Source: Oceanospirillales bacterium
GTDB taxonomy: Bacteria; Pseudomonadota; Gammaproteobacteria; Xanthomonadales; SZUA-36
Length of the DNA stretch: 31,054 bases
Assembly (NCBI GenBank): GCA_003232965.1
Contig: QIKG01000274.1
Coordinates: 1 to 31,054 of the forward strand
Direction of reading: 5' to 3'
Within the stretch, counting starts at the first letter, position 1, and each line of letters starts with the position of its first letter. Positions 1 through 8,888 of this stretch are shown in pieces. The position numbers and the translations under genes were made by a program. The notes under the pieces were generated by a model. The model worked only from the letters and a program-made list of their open reading frames with translations, was not told the origin of the DNA and did not search any database.

Positions 1-61
1 TTGCAGCCACAAAGTCGTTAAGTGCACCGCTAAGTCGAACCGTCATTGTAGTACGAGCCAT
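1..61 (-). CDS. ParD-like ribbon-helix-helix antitoxin, N-terminal fragment cut by the window edge
   Basis: Only the first 20 codons are visible; the gene runs out of the left edge. The start reads MARTTMTVRLSGALNDF and resembles the N-terminal beta strand and first helix of ParD/CopG-type ribbon-helix-helix antitoxins (typical start M-x-R-T-x-T-V-R-L-S). A good Shine-Dalgarno GGGAG lies 7 nt upstream of the ATG at 59–61, and a TTGACT–17 bp–CATAAT promoter sits further upstream. The family pairs with a RelE/ParE-type toxin encoded just downstream, which would be outside this window. The call rests on 20 residues plus well-formed expression signals, so the family is likely and the details are open. 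Confidence 0.6.
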   Translation of the reverse strand, partial: MARTTMTVRLSGALNDFVAA

Positions 62-93
62 TGAGTAACTCCCAGCATCAAGCTTTAGCAACG

Positions 94-128
94 GTATTCA
101 TTATGACCAATATTGAATACGCAGTCAA
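94..128 (-). promoter_or_regulatory. Promoter and possible operator of the ParD-like antitoxin
   Basis: Read on the minus strand, a -35 TTGACT (123–128) and a -10 CATAAT (100–105) are separated by 17 bp. An inverted repeat GTATTCA (94–100) / TGAATAC (114–120) covers the -10 and most of the spacer. Ribbon-helix-helix antitoxins usually repress their own promoter by binding such repeats, so this is a plausible autoregulatory operator. No binding data are implied. Confidence 0.5.
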
Positions 129-329
129 ATGTGCTGTTGTCCCGTTACAATTGCAGCCGTCTGAAACCCAAAACCCAAGAAACCCGAGGACTGAATGGTA
201 CCAGCATTAACGATGCCGCCGAACAGCACTGGCAGCAGCGTTCATTTTCTCCCGGTGTTCTAACAACCGCCCTGAAGAATGATTGTGTTCGTATTAGCGG
301 AGAGTGCCGAATCTGGTGAATAAGAGACG

Positions 330-615
330 ATGATGAAAGCGACTTGGAATAATACTTTGATTGCAGAATCAGATAAAACAATAGTCATAGAAGAGAATCA
401 TTATTTCCCATCGGATTCGGTGAGTCATCAGTTCTTGCGAGCCAGTGAGCATACTTCAAACTGCCCATAGAAAGGCAAGGCTCATTTATTGGTCGATTGT
501 GGTTGATGAAACAGTCAACACAGACGCAGCCTGGTATTACCCAGAGCCCTTTACCGTCGCACGAGAAATAAAAGGGTATCTGGCCTTTTGGCGGGGAGTA
601 GAGGTGGAAGAATAA
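330..615 (+). pseudogene. DUF427 family gene, broken by a stop codon and a frameshift
   Basis: Reading from ATG 330 (or 333) gives a recognisable DUF427 N-terminus (MKATWNNTLIAESDKTIVIE, then NHYFP). The conserved CPWKG motif appears as CP-stop-KG, with TAG at 468–470 in place of the TGG tryptophan codon. About 20 nt later the frame shifts: deleting one T in the run at 484–487 restores YWSIVVDE, and the reading continues through DAAWYYPEP, EIKGYLAFW and GVEVEE to TAA at 613–615. The total of 286 nt is 95 codons plus one base, consistent with a single-base insertion. DUF427 proteins are small cytoplasmic beta-fold proteins of unclear function. Two independent lesions make this a pseudogene unless the assembly is wrong at both points. 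Confidence 0.85.
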
Positions 616-804
616 CCGAGCATTCTTTTTTGAGAGGAGTATCCTATTTGCAATAGACCATGAATGATTTATACCTTTCCAAAGCGAGTGAATTGATCGA
701 AATTAATGGCGCAGAAAAAATGGCTTGAATACTGTTAATGGTCATCATAATATTTGAATATTGAAGAGACCCATCTACTCTAGCACCCAAAAAAGAGGTA
801 AGTT

Positions 805-1254
805 ATGACTACATACAAAAAATCTGCTGAGGCCATTGCCGCGCTAACTAAAAATCAATTCCGGATCACACAACAAAGTGGTACCGAACAAGCAGGTACG
901 GGTGAGCACCTGGATAACACAGAACCGGGTATTTATGTCGATATTGTTTCGGGTGAGCCGTTGTTCGCTTCATCCGACAAATTCGACTCTGGCTGCGGCT
1001 GGCCGAGTTTTACCAAGCCCATCGAGCCCGCCAACGTCAATGAACTTAAGGACGGCTCTCACGGCATGATCCGCACTGAGGTACGCTCAAGCTATGGCGA
1101 CAGCCATTTGGGTCATGTATTTAACGACGGCCCAGTAGACGCAGGAGGCCTTCGCTATTGTATTAACTCAGCGTCCTTACGGTTTATTCACCGGGAAGAA
1201 ATGCAAGGCCAGGGGTATGGCGCTTATCTGGATCAAGTAGAGGATATATCATAA
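805..1254 (+). CDS. msrB: Peptide-methionine (R)-S-oxide reductase MsrB, zinc-less form
   Basis: This enzyme reduces the R epimer of methionine sulfoxide in proteins, with thioredoxin as usual donor. The 149-residue protein is a full single MsrB domain. It carries GCGWPSF at 63–69 and RYCINSAS at 117–124, where Cys119 is the expected catalytic cysteine and Cys64 a candidate resolving cysteine. The two CxxC pairs that bind structural zinc in many MsrBs are absent: the first position reads YVDIVSGEPLF. An AGAGGT Shine-Dalgarno lies 5 nt before the ATG. The stop TAA (1252–1254) shares its last A with the msrA start, so the two are translationally coupled. Confidence 0.95.
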   Translation: MTTYKKSAEAIAALTKNQFRITQQSGTEQAGTGEHLDNTEPGIYVDIVSGEPLFASSDKFDSGCGWPSFTKPIEPANVNELKDGSHGMIRTEVRSSYGDSHLGHVFNDGPVDAGGLRYCINSASLRFIHREEMQGQGYGAYLDQVEDIS

Positions 1255-1760
1255 TGGCAATCGAGCGTGCGGTATTAGCAGGGGGCTGTTTTTGGGGTAT
1301 GCAGGATCTTATTCGAAAACTTTCCGGTGTAAACTCAACCCGTGTTGGTTATACGGGGGGTGAGGTGCCCAATGCAACTTATCGTAACCATGGCCGCCAC
1401 GCAGAGGCGATCGAGATTCTATTTGACAACAATCTCACCAGTTACCGGAAAATCCTCGAGTTCTTCTTTCAAATCCACGACCCAAGCACTGAGAACCAAC
1501 AAGGCAATGATCGCGGAGCCTCCTACCGTTCAGCTATTTATTATGTGTCTGATGAGCAACGTTTGGTGGCTTTGCGCACCTTTGAGGATGTGAATAACTC
1601 TGGTTTATGGCCCGGGCGGGTGGTCACGGAGCTGGAGCCTGCAAGCGATTTTTGGGAGGCTGAGCCAGAACATCAAGATTACCTTGAACAACTGCCTCAT
1701 GGCTATACCTGCCATTTCCCACGATCAGACTGGGTATTACCGTCTGGTGAGGATGAATAG
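1254..1760 (+). CDS. msrA: Peptide-methionine (S)-S-oxide reductase MsrA
   Basis: MsrA reduces the S epimer of methionine sulfoxide and complements MsrB. The N-terminus holds the active-site motif GGCFWG with Cys12 as nucleophile, followed by RVGYTGG and the F-x-IHDP-x-T motif (FFQIHDPST), all typical of the family. At 168 residues it is a normal length for the compact MsrA class. The start ATG overlaps the msrB stop by one base (TAATG). There is no signal peptide, so both reductases act in the cytoplasm. Nothing points to a dedicated regulator in the sequence. Confidence 0.95.
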   Translation: MAIERAVLAGGCFWGMQDLIRKLSGVNSTRVGYTGGEVPNATYRNHGRHAEAIEILFDNNLTSYRKILEFFFQIHDPSTENQQGNDRGASYRSAIYYVSDEQRLVALRTFEDVNNSGLWPGRVVTELEPASDFWEAEPEHQDYLEQLPHGYTCHFPRSDWVLPSGEDE

Positions 1761-1773
1761 GGCAAACGGCTGT

Positions 1774-1794
1774 TTCTTAAAATCTTATTAAGAA
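1774..1794 (+). terminator. Weak hairpin after msrA
   Basis: TTCTTAA (1774–1780) and TTAAGAA (1788–1794) form a perfect 7-bp AT-rich stem with a 7-nt loop, 14 nt after the msrA stop. No T-run follows, so it is at best a weak or factor-assisted terminator. Confidence 0.25.
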
Positions 1795-1931
1795 GTGAGG
1801 GCACATTAATACTATTTTCTAAACGATCAGGATAAACCCAATATAGCGAGGCCATTTTATCGTCACTATTTCTATTGTTTTGCCACCTTGAGTGTATTCA
1901 ACTTTATTCAATTAATGAGACCACCGCTATT

Positions 1932-2006
1932 ATGGATATACAACGACGACTTATTTCTCGTTACACTAAAAATGTAAAGCCGGGTAGCGTTACATGGATT
2001 GGGTGA
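1932..2006 (+). pseudogene. Possible N-terminal remnant of a MOSC-domain protein
   Basis: A 24-codon reading frame ends with the segment YTKNVKPGSVTWIG directly before a stop. It resembles the start of a group of bacterial MOSC-domain proteins, which have a G-x-V-x-W-I-G-L-R-P motif near the N-terminus. The following LRP and the rest of the domain are missing. It lies in the roughly 310-bp gap between msrA and the convergent S9 peptidase gene, which otherwise shows nothing apart from a weak hairpin. The similarity is from memory of the family and is short, so this is tentative. Confidence 0.35.
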
Positions 2007-2069
2007 TTTGAAATAAATATGTAGCGTAATTACTGAGTCCGTTTTATTGGGGGAGATTCAAGCTGACCC

Positions 2070-4211
2070 CTATTTTAGACCAGGAGTAACTCCGTTATGG
2101 TCAATCAACATATTCTTTTTAAGATAGCGAATAAGTTGCTTATCTTTTTTTGGCTCAAGCTTCTGTAGATTTCCACCAAGATGATCAGCAAGAACTTTCT
2201 CCATCAAGTACTGATAGGCAAGAAAACCAATCTTCGATGAGGGTGAATGCTTGGCTTTCGGATCAACAAATAGACTCACCTTCTTTTCCATAGCTTCAAT
2301 CCTGAGAGCATAATTTTTTACATCCACAGCGAAAACTCGATCATCATTTTTCCCCGCCCAGATAACCAGGGGTTTGTTAATTTTGTGGGCATTAGCAGCC
2401 GGCGATTTTCTAGTATTTTCAGCGAGGGCTGTTTTATTATTCCAATCAACGATTACCCTTTTGAAGAAATACTCGTCCAATTCACGCCGTTGTTTTTTAA
2501 TAAACCGTTTGTAAAATCTGACCGACCGACCTATATCGTCAGGTGGTGCCCCGGCAAATCCAACTTGAAATAATTCGGGTGTAAATGCCAGTGCCCCAAG
2601 CACTGAGAAGCCACCGAAAGAATGACCTACTATCCCTAGCTTTTTACGATCCCCTAATCCCTGACGCAGCAAATAGTCTGTACCATCAATGATATCTTGT
2701 TGAATTCGGCCATCACCAAAATCTCGTAGCACGCCTAACTGATAAGCCTTTCCAAATCCCGTTGAGGCTCTGAAGTTTGGCTGAAAGACAATATAGCCTC
2801 GATTCGCTAGCAGTTGGGTGACGCTGTCATAAATATTTTTAACTCGACTAAATGGGCCTCCATGAACTTTCACCACTAGAGGAGCCTTGGTAAGATCGAT
2901 GCCGCTAGGAAAAGTCACATATCCTTGTAGATTAAATCCATCACTGCTCTTGTAATGAATAGCATAACTGGGGGCAATATACTCGTCCCTGATGATATTT
3001 ATATCAGCATCGGCTTCAGCTATAAAACCTTCCAAAGGCCGATTCAGGGTAGCTGTTTTAGGATGGTAAAGATAAAAGTGACTGCGTCTTTTTAAAGGCG
3101 AGCGGTCATGAATAAGCCAGGGCGAATTACCAATATCACCAGTAAGTGGTGGTTTTAAGATTAGATAGTCGCTGGCAACAGCGTTGTTTATATTATCAAT
3201 ATGTTGCAGGATATCCAGAGAAGCACCATAGTGGAGCTGTCTATCACCATAATAAGAAAATAGCAGCGGCTTGATTGTATTATCCAGAGGACTAACAGCC
3301 AAGGATACAGCTTCTATATCAGCGACAGCTAATGGATCAGAGTGAATTGTATGCAGTCGTTTGGTCTTGAGATCAGCCCAGGCCATCCGCGCTAAATCAG
3401 CATTTTGATTAGTTCTTAATAACAGGCGTTGATTGGTTTTATCAAAGTAAAAAGCACGGCAATTATCATCCCACTGGCAAGTCCAGATATGTTTCTTATT
3501 AGCGCCGGAGAGATCATAAATAAATTTCTCGCCGCGAGTGTCTTTGGAACGATTTCTGCTTGCTGCTATCGATGCATTACCCGCAAAATCTGTGGTGAAA
3601 TTTCGCAGTTCATTTTCGTCTCTGTACAACTCCTTGGTGGTACCATTAACCTCAACTCTTTGAATGATAAATTGTTGCTGCTTTCTATCCCAGATCTGTA
3701 CCACCAGGCTATCGGGAAAACTATCTTCAACATCAAGCCATTTTTCTTTGAGTTTAGGGTCTAATTTTTTCAAAATATAGGGGCTAGGATTTGCATCAAG
3801 ACGACTCACTGCAATGCCCTCTGGCACAGCCATGAAAATACTTTGACTACTGCTCGACCAAACAATCTCACTGATCTCTCGGAATGTGAAGAGTTTTTTA
3901 AATTGCTTAGTCTTCAGTTTATAGAGCCAGAGTGATGCAAGTTTGGTGTTACCTTGACCTTCTTTTTTCAGAAACACAAGGGTCTTTCCATTGGGGGACA
4001 AGCGCACTAAATACACTTTACTATTTCGCGAAATAAGTTCGCGATCAAGTAGTGGCGCGACTGACAGGTTTTGACTGTAAACAATGGCTTGTCGCAGTGC
4101 TTTATCTGTGGCCTGATCAGTGGTATTGGCTTCTGTCGCTGTGGCTGTAGTCAGCGGAAACATCAGGGTACAGAGGACTAAACCTCTGATCCAGGCTGAG
4201 TAAATACTCAT
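2070..4211 (-). CDS. Secreted S9 family prolyl oligopeptidase-like serine peptidase
   Basis: This 713-residue protein starts with a signal peptide (hydrophobic stretch about 9–24, then ATATEA), so it should act in the periplasm. The N-terminal ~400 residues look like the beta-propeller of S9 enzymes (repeated short strands, YLVRLSPNGKTLVFL near the start). The C-terminal alpha/beta-hydrolase domain carries GHSFGG with Ser531 as nucleophile, Asp623 in GKNDDRV and His655 in AKHSPS. The oxyanion region reads VHGGPFSR. It is the last gene of a five-gene minus-strand operon, 32 bp after an ABC permease gene. A periplasmic peptidase next to an ABC exporter suggests peptide processing or degradation, but the substrate is unknown. 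Confidence 0.85.
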   Translation of the reverse strand: MSIYSAWIRGLVLCTLMFPLTTATATEANTTDQATDKALRQAIVYSQNLSVAPLLDRELISRNSKVYLVRLSPNGKTLVFLKKEGQGNTKLASLWLYKLKTKQFKKLFTFREISEIVWSSSSQSIFMAVPEGIAVSRLDANPSPYILKKLDPKLKEKWLDVEDSFPDSLVVQIWDRKQQQFIIQRVEVNGTTKELYRDENELRNFTTDFAGNASIAASRNRSKDTRGEKFIYDLSGANKKHIWTCQWDDNCRAFYFDKTNQRLLLRTNQNADLARMAWADLKTKRLHTIHSDPLAVADIEAVSLAVSPLDNTIKPLLFSYYGDRQLHYGASLDILQHIDNINNAVASDYLILKPPLTGDIGNSPWLIHDRSPLKRRSHFYLYHPKTATLNRPLEGFIAEADADINIIRDEYIAPSYAIHYKSSDGFNLQGYVTFPSGIDLTKAPLVVKVHGGPFSRVKNIYDSVTQLLANRGYIVFQPNFRASTGFGKAYQLGVLRDFGDGRIQQDIIDGTDYLLRQGLGDRKKLGIVGHSFGGFSVLGALAFTPELFQVGFAGAPPDDIGRSVRFYKRFIKKQRRELDEYFFKRVIVDWNNKTALAENTRKSPAANAHKINKPLVIWAGKNDDRVFAVDVKNYALRIEAMEKKVSLFVDPKAKHSPSSKIGFLAYQYLMEKVLADHLGGNLQKLEPKKDKQLIRYLKKNMLIDHNGVTPGLK

Positions 4212-4243
4212 AAGAAATTCTCAGTAATTAATGGTAATAAAAT

Positions 4244-6121
4244 TTAGGATGGTAACGGCTTCTGATAACGATAAAAGAGGTAGTCTCGCCAAGGGTTCAT
4301 CAACAAGAAGCACAGTAGACCTGGAATGCTGAAGATCAGGTTTAACAGAACCCAAAATACTCTGGTGGATTTATTCATGGGAAGTCTGGAGGCAATGAAG
4401 AAAGTTGTTATCGCTGATAACATTGCCAGCAATATCGCTATTAAGTAGGTCTCTTTGCCGTAACCCTGTTCGCCTATATTATCCAGAGTTACGTAGCGTC
4501 CATCCTTGGGATTATAGAGTCCTTGAATAAAACTGAACACATAACTGTCAATAATTGGGGAGATCCAGAAATTACTGTCAGTGACCAGTTTTGGCAATGG
4601 ACGATAATCTATAAATGACATCTCACCGATAAGGTTATTCTGGCCATTGTGCTTGGCATAAATTAATTTCACCAGTGGTTTTTCATAACCAAACACCTGA
4701 CTGCGTCTATATTCAACTAGGTAACCATCGATAAGCTTGCTGTAGTGGATCTGTGTATCATTACCCAGCGTAATTGGATGAACTACTCTATTGGTCGCCT
4801 TAGTGTAGATATTCTCTTCGCTAAATTCATCGGGGTCAAAGAAATATAAAGCCTTGTCGCTGAACAGGATTATCACCGCCGTATCTCGATTAAAAAGCAC
4901 AGCACTTTGATAGGTTTCACCCTCAGGTAACTGATGTTTGACTTCCATCAGTTGTTGATCAAAATCCAGCCCATAAAGGGTATTACTCGACTGTACATAC
5001 TGGTTAGAGGTGAGTTTGGGAATGACCTCGAATCGATCCTCATCAGTGGGAGATATATCGGCATTGAAAAATCCTGACTTACCTAAGAAGCCCACAAGAT
5101 CTCCACTGTTGCTGTCTCGTCCTTCGAATAGCATCTTATTGTGGGAAAAAATCCATTGCTTGTTATTGGCTTCATCATCCAACGCATAACTTCTATCTTT
5201 ATAAAACAGTTCACCGCGAACGGCTGCCAAGGTAAGTCTTCCATTGATAGCATCAGACGAAGCAAGCTTGACCTGCTCAATTAATTGGGCCACATCAGGG
5301 TAATCAGAACCCTCTAGGATCATTTTTACCCTTTGATGGTTTTCCATATGCCACAGAACACTGTAATAGCCCAAATTTTGTTGTTGAGTATATTGATCCG
5401 GATGTTTATCGAGCAACATCATTGGAAGATGATAGTAAATGCTCTGAGATAAAAAGATCACAAAGGCCAGTGCAGGTTGCAGCACCAAAGCGGCGATAAA
5501 AATAGTAGTTTTCTGCTTAAAGTGACTACTGAGATTGATCTTGAAGGATTTTTTTGACAAATAAAATGTAATAACAGTAATAACCAAGTCCGTCATTAAG
5601 GTCAACAGCGCTGAGCTATGGCTACCATTGACCATTAAAAACACTAGACCAAAAGTGAGAAGGGCGCCTTTATTGGGACTCAATACCGTATAGGTTCCAA
5701 TTAAATAACAACTAAAGGTCAGGCCTATCATGTGCAGTAGATACAAGTAGTGGCGTAACTCTACCGGATCAGAGGTAAACAGATCGAGTATCATCAAAAC
5801 CATTAAGAAGGGTAGAACTACGGCAATCAACATCAAAACTGCAGCTGCACTTATCAGGGCAAGGTGTATTTTAGCCGGACTAATCGGCCTATGCAGTAGG
5901 TAAGCCCAGTTGTTTTTACGGCGGTGCAAAGCCATTTGTAATACACCAAATAACAAGCCGCTGAGAATCATAAATAGATTCATCAAACCTGATTGAAGTT
6001 GATGGTTTGCTAAAATAGGCTTCTGGGTATAGATAAAGCCCCAGATGGCCAATTGCACAATCATCATTACCAAAGCAGGTTTTTGATATCGTTTATATTC
6101 ATTTTTAAACAGATCAAACAT
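4244..6121 (-). CDS. Large ABC-2-type permease with extracytoplasmic domain (second copy)
   Basis: The protein has 625 residues. Residues about 15–245 hold several hydrophobic segments, residues about 250–560 are mostly polar and probably extracytoplasmic, and two more membrane segments lie near the C-terminus (about 560–615). It is a paralogue of the preceding gene: both start with (M)xDLFKxE, share RKNNWAYLLHRP at about residue 70, and have the same layout. The start codon shares one base with the stop of that gene, so the pair is coupled. With the adjacent ATPase it should form a heteromeric ABC exporter or lipid/peptide-handling complex. No solute specificity can be read from the sequence. 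The central domain has no motif I recognise. Confidence 0.75.
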   Translation of the reverse strand: MFDLFKNEYKRYQKPALVMMIVQLAIWGFIYTQKPILANHQLQSGLMNLFMILSGLLFGVLQMALHRRKNNWAYLLHRPISPAKIHLALISAAAVLMLIAVVLPFLMVLMILDLFTSDPVELRHYLYLLHMIGLTFSCYLIGTYTVLSPNKGALLTFGLVFLMVNGSHSSALLTLMTDLVITVITFYLSKKSFKINLSSHFKQKTTIFIAALVLQPALAFVIFLSQSIYYHLPMMLLDKHPDQYTQQQNLGYYSVLWHMENHQRVKMILEGSDYPDVAQLIEQVKLASSDAINGRLTLAAVRGELFYKDRSYALDDEANNKQWIFSHNKMLFEGRDSNSGDLVGFLGKSGFFNADISPTDEDRFEVIPKLTSNQYVQSSNTLYGLDFDQQLMEVKHQLPEGETYQSAVLFNRDTAVIILFSDKALYFFDPDEFSEENIYTKATNRVVHPITLGNDTQIHYSKLIDGYLVEYRRSQVFGYEKPLVKLIYAKHNGQNNLIGEMSFIDYRPLPKLVTDSNFWISPIIDSYVFSFIQGLYNPKDGRYVTLDNIGEQGYGKETYLIAILLAMLSAITTFFIASRLPMNKSTRVFWVLLNLIFSIPGLLCFLLMNPWRDYLFYRYQKPLPS

Positions 6122-7956
6122 TAGATATCACCCTTTTTGGATTGTGAATTGAGAATCAGAAATGAAACTAAGCCCGGTATCGACAGCAGCAGATTCAGCA
6201 GCGTCCAAGTCCATCGATTAGACTTGCTCAGGGGCATTTTTGAAGCCAATAAAAACGTTATAACAGCGGATAAAAGTGAACCAATCAAAGCGAATAGAAC
6301 AACAGTAATGTCATAGCGTTGTTGCCAAAAATAACGAAATTCTGCAGGTGGATTCTCATTAAATTTAGCCACCGAATTTAAGCTGCCATTGACTAGGTTC
6401 ATGGTAAGCGGTGAGAACATAAAAGGCTGATGTTCAATTAATGCTGGCAGATGGCTGTCAGGGAATTCAATGCTGCCCAGGAAGTCGGTATTGCCATCAT
6501 GCTGCAGATATTTAATGGCTGCGCCGGGCATATTAAATCCATGATAATGTTGACTGGCGTAGAGGATTAGAAACCCATCTAACAACTCCGTTAACTCAAT
6601 GGTGAAATCTCGATTAGTAGAGATAGGGTGAGGAACAACATTTTCAGTCTTTACCTGCAGGTCAGGATCGTCATAATCAATTTGGTCGATGACATGCAGC
6701 GCCTTATTGGTACTCAGTAGCACTCGTTCAAAGGCATATTTAACAGGCGACTGATAAAATTCACCCTTAGTGAGCTGATGTTTTAAAACGAAAAGTTGCT
6801 GTTCAAAATCGATGCGATAAATCTGATCAGGAAAAATAATGGTGCGACCTTCTAAGGAAAGCGGAACAGCTTTAAATAAGTCAGCCTGAGTAAGCACTGC
6901 ATCCAAAGATTTAAAACCTTGAGCAGTGAGGCTGCCCACAGCTATGCCAGAGGCAATGTTTCGGCCTTCAAAAATCATTTTGTCATGGGAAAATACCCAC
7001 ATTTCATTATCAGTTTTATTTATAATCGCAAAGCTCGAATCTTTAATGAACAATTGACCTTTATGAGCAAGTGGAAAGCTGGTTCTTGGTATAGAGTCAA
7101 ACTCAGATAGAGTTAGTTGTCTGAGTAAGCTTTTTTTATCAGCATAATCTGAGGCAGAAATCACTTGGGCAAAGGCATCCATGCTTTTTGCATTATAAAA
7201 CCCACGGTAAAAGTCGCTCTCAGTATTAGTACCGGGATGGTTTCCCATAGCGATTAAGGGCAGGTGGTAGTACAGAGCCTGAGATATCAATAAGATGAAT
7301 AAAATTGCGGGTTGCAGGATCAAGGCTGAGATAATGATGGTCATTTTACCAGAAGCAAACTCAGCGATATTGACGTTAAATGAACCTCTTACCACTAAAA
7401 ACAGCATTGTTGCAAAGACCAGATCGAGGGCAAGATCTAAGGATGCTACACCAAGGTTTGGCACTATCAAATAACTGATTATCCAGATGGCTAAGATGCT
7501 CAGTTTTGAGGGTGTCAGAATTAAAAAGCAACCAATAAAGTAGGTAATGCTTACTAGAGCGAACATATGGGCACTGAACAGATAATGACGAACATCCACA
7601 ACATTGTTGGTAAAGACATCCAACGCAAAAACCACTGACAGCAACGGCAGAACAAAGCCGATAAATAATAAACTCACCGCAGAGGCTGTCAGGGCGAGGT
7701 GAATTTTGTGTTTCGACAGTGGACGGTGTAATAGATAGGCCCAATTATTTTTACGGCTATGCAAGCCCATGGACAACACACCAAACAGAAAGCCGGGGAT
7801 GATTACTGCAAGCGTTATTATGAGGTATTTGTTAACTCCCGGTGACAGGATGAACGAAATTCTGGACACTAATACCCAAACTAAAACCTGCACCAGATAA
7901 AATGCCAGAGCTGCATATTTATATCGAGAAAACTCGCTTTTAAATAAATCAATCAT
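6121..7956 (-). CDS. Large ABC-2-type permease with extracytoplasmic domain (first copy)
   Basis: This 611-residue membrane protein shares its architecture with the next gene: a hydrophobic N-terminal block (about 15–240), a long polar central block, and two C-terminal membrane segments before a short tail. The shared LHSRKNNWAYLLHRP segment marks tandem duplication, though the copies have diverged over most of their length. It starts 10 bp after the ATPase gene, and its TAA overlaps the next ATG by one base. ABC-2 permeases in GntR (YtrA-type) operons are usually exporters involved in envelope stress or antimicrobial resistance. Whether that applies here is inference from context. Confidence 0.75.
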   Translation of the reverse strand: MIDLFKSEFSRYKYAALAFYLVQVLVWVLVSRISFILSPGVNKYLIITLAVIIPGFLFGVLSMGLHSRKNNWAYLLHRPLSKHKIHLALTASAVSLLFIGFVLPLLSVVFALDVFTNNVVDVRHYLFSAHMFALVSITYFIGCFLILTPSKLSILAIWIISYLIVPNLGVASLDLALDLVFATMLFLVVRGSFNVNIAEFASGKMTIIISALILQPAILFILLISQALYYHLPLIAMGNHPGTNTESDFYRGFYNAKSMDAFAQVISASDYADKKSLLRQLTLSEFDSIPRTSFPLAHKGQLFIKDSSFAIINKTDNEMWVFSHDKMIFEGRNIASGIAVGSLTAQGFKSLDAVLTQADLFKAVPLSLEGRTIIFPDQIYRIDFEQQLFVLKHQLTKGEFYQSPVKYAFERVLLSTNKALHVIDQIDYDDPDLQVKTENVVPHPISTNRDFTIELTELLDGFLILYASQHYHGFNMPGAAIKYLQHDGNTDFLGSIEFPDSHLPALIEHQPFMFSPLTMNLVNGSLNSVAKFNENPPAEFRYFWQQRYDITVVLFALIGSLLSAVITFLLASKMPLSKSNRWTWTLLNLLLSIPGLVSFLILNSQSKKGDI

Positions 7957-7966
7957 CAGTATTTCC

Positions 7967-8878
7967 TCAGACTAATTCGGTAGGAGATTTGTGATTTTTA
8001 GCGAGTACAGAATTGATCGCCTTATCTAAGTTTACTGGAGCCTGAACAGGGTTTTCTGCCCCGACTGAGAGGAGATATTCTTTGAATTCTTCAGCTTGTT
8101 GATCGACTGTCATCAGGTGATACTGCTGTTCAATTTTCTTCAAAGATAATATGCCTGGAATACTGCTAAGCTCAGGCACGCCTTCGTCGAAGTCACAGAT
8201 CCAATAACTAATGCGCTCACAAAAGTCATCAGGACTTGCCGTGTAAATTACTCTGCCATTTTCAATGATGATCAAGTTTTCAGCGACTCGTTCAATCTCT
8301 TCCATCTGATGAGAGCAATAAATAATGGTGGTGTTGGTTTCTGTTTCTGTATGCATCAGGGCTTCAAGGAATGCCTGCTTAGCGACAACATCAAGGCCGA
8401 GTGTAGGTTCATCTAAAATTAACAATTCCGGTGATTGAGCAAGAGCCATGGAGAGATTTAGCCCCGCTCTCTCGCCTCTAGAGAGTTCAGCCACTTTCTG
8501 AGTTGGCTCAACATCGAAGTTGCCTAACACTGCCTCATATACTTTCTGATTCCAATTTGGATAAAGGTTTCGTTGCATCTTAGTAACTTCACCAGCTGTC
8601 ATCCAGGTTGGCAGGCTATGTTCTTCATTGACATAGCCAAGGCGGCCACGCATCTCAGGTGATAGCTGTTCGCTATTCATACCCAGAACAGCAGTTTCAC
8701 CCACAGTGGGTGATTCAAAGCCAAGTAAAATTCTAAAGAGGGTGGACTTTCCGGCGCCATTAGCGCCAATCAGGGCATGAATACCACCAAAAGGGATCTG
8801 CAGGTTAAAGTTATTTAAGGCCAGTTTTTTACCGTATCGTTTCGTCAAGCCTTTGGCTTCAATAATGTAATCAGTCAT
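7967..8878 (-). CDS. ABC transporter ATP-binding protein
   Basis: This 303-residue protein is a full ABC ATPase. It has Walker A GANGAGKST at 38–46, signature LSRGE at 132–136 (variant of LSGGQ), Walker B LLILDEP at 152–158 followed by the D-loop, and switch His190 in YCSHQ. The Q-loop region reads YVNEE, as in the BcrA/YtrB-like exporters where the glutamine is replaced. About 80 residues follow the core and may contact the permeases. It sits 10 bp after the GntR gene and 10 bp before the first permease, so it should energise those two permeases. Specificity is unknown. Confidence 0.92.
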   Translation of the reverse strand: MTDYIIEAKGLTKRYGKKLALNNFNLQIPFGGIHALIGANGAGKSTLFRILLGFESPTVGETAVLGMNSEQLSPEMRGRLGYVNEEHSLPTWMTAGEVTKMQRNLYPNWNQKVYEAVLGNFDVEPTQKVAELSRGERAGLNLSMALAQSPELLILDEPTLGLDVVAKQAFLEALMHTETETNTTIIYCSHQMEEIERVAENLIIIENGRVIYTASPDDFCERISYWICDFDEGVPELSSIPGILSLKKIEQQYHLMTVDQQAEEFKEYLLSVGAENPVQAPVNLDKAINSVLAKNHKSPTELV

Positions 8879-8888
8879 AATATTTTCT

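Noticed and set aside
113..319. Plus-strand 68-codon frame at the left end
   Set aside because: It starts inside the antitoxin promoter, has no Shine-Dalgarno and resembles no family. I see no supported gene between 129 and 329.
660..728. Possible 22-residue peptide (MNDLYLSKASELIEING…) before msrB
   Set aside because: No Shine-Dalgarno and no conserved feature; too short to support. The stretch 616–804 shows nothing else beyond the msrB ribosome binding site.
2083..2093. GGAG-TAA-CTCC hairpin as terminator of the S9 peptidase gene
   Set aside because: It lies inside the coding sequence, the stem is 4 bp and no T-run follows.
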